Source of the DNA: Candidatus Eiseniibacteriota bacterium
GTDB taxonomy: Bacteria; Arandabacterota; Arandabacteria; Arandabacterales; Arandabacteraceae
DNA: 6,205 bases
Direction: 5' to 3'
NCBI GenBank assembly: GCA_030592245.1
Contig: JAUVJV010000146.1
Span: forward strand, 1-6,205
The first letter of the stretch is position 1; every line of letters begins with the position of its first letter. Positions 3,810 through 6,205 of the stretch are shown piece after piece. Under the pieces are notes generated by a model. The model had not been told where the DNA came from. It did not search any database and saw nothing but the letters and a program-made list of their open reading frames with translations. A program made the translations under genes and the position numbers.

Positions 3810-6205
3810 ATGGGGCTTCCAGGCGCATCAACATCCAGACCAGTCACCTTCATGATGCTCTATGTCGCCATCATAGGCATCGGGCTGGTCAGCCTCTCCA
3901 AGCTGAGCATCGATCTTTATCCCGACATAGATTTCCCCACCGTGACCGTGGTCACCACCTATGAGGGCGTCTCGCCCGAGGACATAGAGACCCTCATCAC
4001 CAAGCCTATCGAGGAGACCGTGGCCTCGGTCGAGGATGTTGATGAGGTGACATCGGGCTCGCGCGAGGGCATGTCGGTGGTGATGGTCCGGTTCAAGTGG
4101 GGCAAGGACATGGGCATCGCCTCTCTGGATGTCAGGGAAGCGGTGGACTTCATCAAGCCCTTCCTGCCTGAGGATGCGGACGATCCCTTCATATTCAAGT
4201 TCTCAACAGAGTCCATGCCGATCCTCTTCCTGGGCCTGGGAGGCGACCATTCGCTCTCCGAGCTCAGGAAGATCGCCGAGGACCAGGTCGAGCCGCGAAT
4301 CGAGAGGATCCAGGGAGTGGCCTCGGTCTTTACCCAGGGGGGAAGGGACCGGGAGATCCATGTCTATGCGGACGATGAGAAACTCAAGGCCTATGGCCTG
4401 AGCCTGAATCACCTGGTCCGCGCCCTGATGATGGAGAATGTCAGGGTTCCGGGGGGCAGGATCGAGCAGGGCAGGAGCGATTTCCTGGTAAGAACCACCG
4501 GTGAGTTCAAGAGCGTCGGGGAGATAAATGATGTGGTGGTCTCCCGGGTGGAAGGCTCTCCGGTCTATCTCAGGGACGTGGCCATCGTCGAGGACGCCTT
4601 CGCCGACCGCGTCGAGGAGATACGCCTCGGTGGCAAGCCCGGCGTGATGGTGATGATCCAGAAGCAGTCCACCGCGAACACCGTCAAGGTCGCCGAAAGG
4701 GTAATCGAGGAATTGCCCAGGATTGAGAAGGCCCTCGATGTGGAATTCGTAAGAGTGATGGATTCGGCCAAGTACATCAAGCAGTCGGTGGGGAACCTGC
4801 GCTCGGTCGGCCTTCAAGGCGCCATACTTGCCGTGATCGTCCTCTTTATATTCCTTCGCAATATCCCATCCACCTTTATCATCGCCACCTCGATACCGGT
4901 TTCCCTGATCGCCACCTTCATCGTGATGCGCTTCGCCAATGTGACCTTGAACATGATCTCCATGGGCGGCCTCGCCCTCGGCGTAGGAATGCTGGTGGAT
5001 AGCTCCATCGTGGTGCTGGAGAATATCTTCCGGCAGCGCGAGAAAGGACTTACGCGCAGGGAGGCCGCGGTCTACGGGACCGGGGAGGTCGCCGCGGCGA
5101 TCACGGCCTCGGTGCTTACGACGGTTGCTGTTTTCCTTCCCGTGGTCTTTGTGCCCGGCATTGCCGGCATCCTCTTCCGGGACATGGCTCTCACCGTGGT
5201 CTTTGCACTCCTGTGCTCGCTCTTTGTTGCGCTCACCCTGATTCCGCTCCTTGCCTCCAAGGTCCTTTCGGTGAAGCGCAAGGTGGGACGCGAGAAGACG
5301 GCCGCCGCCCTGGGAGGCACCTATGAGAAAATCCTGCGGTGGTCGCTGAGGCACCGCAAGATCACGCTCGCGATCGCACTGGTGATCTTCGTTTTCAGCA
5401 TAAGCCTGATACGCTTCGTCGGGGTTGAGTTCATCCCCGCCAGCGAGCCCGGGGAGTTCCAGGTAACAGTCGAGATGCCCGTGGGCACAAGACTGGAGGT
5501 CACCCAGCAGGCCGTTGAGGCCGTGGAAGACCTGATCGAGCGTGAAGTGCCCGAGACCGAGAACATGTTCGCGCGAGTGGGGCAGGGCTCCGGCTTCGGC
5601 GCGATCTTCGGGGGCACCGGGAGCCACATGGGAAGAGTGTGGTTCCGGGTTGTGGCCCTCGGCGAGAGGGACCGGAGCGATGAGGACATCCGGCTTGCGC
5701 TTAAGGAACCCATGAAGCAGATTCCGGGCGCCCAGGCCTATTTCGAGGCCGACGCCTTCGCCCAGATGATGTTCGGCGGGGCGCGCCTGGCGGTCGAGAT
5801 CTACGGGCATGATCTTGCCGATGCCAGAGGGGTCGCCCAGGATGTTAAGCGCATCCTCGAGGGTGTATATGGGACCACCGATGTCAGGATCAGCCGCCAG
5901 GAGGGCAAGCCAGAGTCCCATATCGTGATAGACCGCGAGAAGGCGGCCTACTACGGTCTCAGCGTGAACTCGATCGCCAACTCGATCCAGACCGCCGTGA
6001 TGGGGAGCATCGCCGGCCAGTACCGGGAGGGGGGCCGGGAGTACTCGATCCGGGTCCGGCTTCCCGATGAGAGGCGGCGCTCGCTTGAGGACGTTATGAA
6101 CGTGCTTATTCCCACACCGATGGGCGATCCCGTGCCGCTGGCCTCAGTCGCCAGGATGGAAGTGACGGCGGGGCCGGTGGAGATCGAGCGAAAGAGCCAG
6201 CAGAG
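3810..6205 (+). CDS. RND-family inner-membrane efflux pump (AcrB/MexB-like, ACR_tran), C-terminus cut by the window edge
   Basis: ATG at 3810 follows GAGGAG (3797-3802) by 7 bases; 798 codons are open to the edge, about three quarters of the usual 1,000-1,050 aa. Residues 10-31 form TM1 after the family-typical SRPVTFMM. The periplasmic porter loop opens with LYPDIDFPTVTVVTTYEGVSPEDIE. TM2 to TM6 lie near 334-352, 355-375, 383-404, 430-450 and 457-486, and TM7 near 518-537. TM4 has GMLVDSSIVVLENI: D397 aligns with AcrB Asp407 of the proton relay, while the Asp408 position is Ser398. TM6 ends LTLIPLLASK. The second porter loop shows EFIPASEPGEF and the glycine-rich GQGSGFG (591-597). The window stops within this loop at IERKSQQ, matching the conserved stretch before the last porter segment. 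TM8-12 with the relay lysine (AcrB Lys940) are not visible. It exports amphiphilic compounds together with the two genes upstream; substrate unknown. Confidence 0.95.
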   Translation, partial: MGLPGASTSRPVTFMMLYVAIIGIGLVSLSKLSIDLYPDIDFPTVTVVTTYEGVSPEDIETLITKPIEETVASVEDVDEVTSGSREGMSVVMVRFKWGKDMGIASLDVREAVDFIKPFLPEDADDPFIFKFSTESMPILFLGLGGDHSLSELRKIAEDQVEPRIERIQGVASVFTQGGRDREIHVYADDEKLKAYGLSLNHLVRALMMENVRVPGGRIEQGRSDFLVRTTGEFKSVGEINDVVVSRVEGSPVYLRDVAIVEDAFADRVEEIRLGGKPGVMVMIQKQSTANTVKVAERVIEELPRIEKALDVEFVRVMDSAKYIKQSVGNLRSVGLQGAILAVIVLFIFLRNIPSTFIIATSIPVSLIATFIVMRFANVTLNMISMGGLALGVGMLVDSSIVVLENIFRQREKGLTRREAAVYGTGEVAAAITASVLTTVAVFLPVVFVPGIAGILFRDMALTVVFALLCSLFVALTLIPLLASKVLSVKRKVGREKTAAALGGTYEKILRWSLRHRKITLAIALVIFVFSISLIRFVGVEFIPASEPGEFQVTVEMPVGTRLEVTQQAVEAVEDLIEREVPETENMFARVGQGSGFGAIFGGTGSHMGRVWFRVVALGERDRSDEDIRLALKEPMKQIPGAQAYFEADAFAQMMFGGARLAVEIYGHDLADARGVAQDVKRILEGVYGTTDVRISRQEGKPESHIVIDREKAAYYGLSVNSIANSIQTAVMGSIAGQYREGGREYSIRVRLPDERRRSLEDVMNVLIPTPMGDPVPLASVARMEVTAGPVEIERKSQQ

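Noticed and set aside
4203..5921. A 572-codon open frame on the minus strand opposite the RND gene
   Set aside because: It lies wholly antisense to an unmistakable pump gene. Its product is His/Asp/Gly-rich with no recognisable domain, as expected of a mirror frame in GC-rich coding DNA.

Overview
The window looks like a chromosomal stretch from a GC-rich Gram-negative (diderm) bacterium. An outer-membrane TolC-type channel, a periplasmic adaptor and an RND inner-membrane pump are encoded together, which only makes sense with two membranes. I cannot name the phylum from the sequence; a proteobacterial (Deltaproteobacteria-like) or candidate-phylum host fits the style of the proteins, but this is a guess.

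Left part (1-975): the 5' end of an ECF-type RNA polymerase sigma factor runs off the left edge on the minus strand. A divergent gene at 586-975 encodes a small membrane protein that looks like the DUF6249 family. The 242-bp region between them is unusually structured. It holds four copies of an 11-bp motif (TTGTTYCRCCC and its complement) and two divergent ECF-like promoter candidates with identical geometry (GAAACAA, 16 bp, GTCWAW), one facing each gene. The simplest reading is a sigma factor that controls both itself and the divergent membrane protein.

Middle part (976-1492): a 34-bp tandem repeat (two full copies and a partial third, each with a GTGAATTCAC-type palindrome and a CCTGACCCCGAG block) lies just upstream of a very small gene (1152-1313, 53 aa, one membrane span, tryptophan-rich juxtamembrane stretch, perfect Shine-Dalgarno). 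The remainder up to 1492 is a spacer with no convincing gene.

Right part (1493-6205): a tripartite efflux operon on the plus strand in the order outer-membrane factor, adaptor, RND pump. The first two genes overlap by 4 bp (ATGA), and the third starts 38 bp after the second. The adaptor lacks the alpha-helical hairpin that normally reaches the outer-membrane channel, so the complex would have to be assembled differently from AcrAB-TolC. A 21-bp tandem duplication of the adaptor's last codons and stop sits between adaptor and pump. The pump gene is cut by the right edge after 798 codons. Together the three proteins would export small amphiphilic compounds from the inner membrane or periplasm across the outer membrane, driven by the proton (or ion) gradient; the substrate cannot be told from the sequence.

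Nothing here is a clearly new system. The most interesting points are the symmetric divergent promoter region, the 53-aa membrane protein behind the 34-bp repeats, and the hairpinless adaptor.
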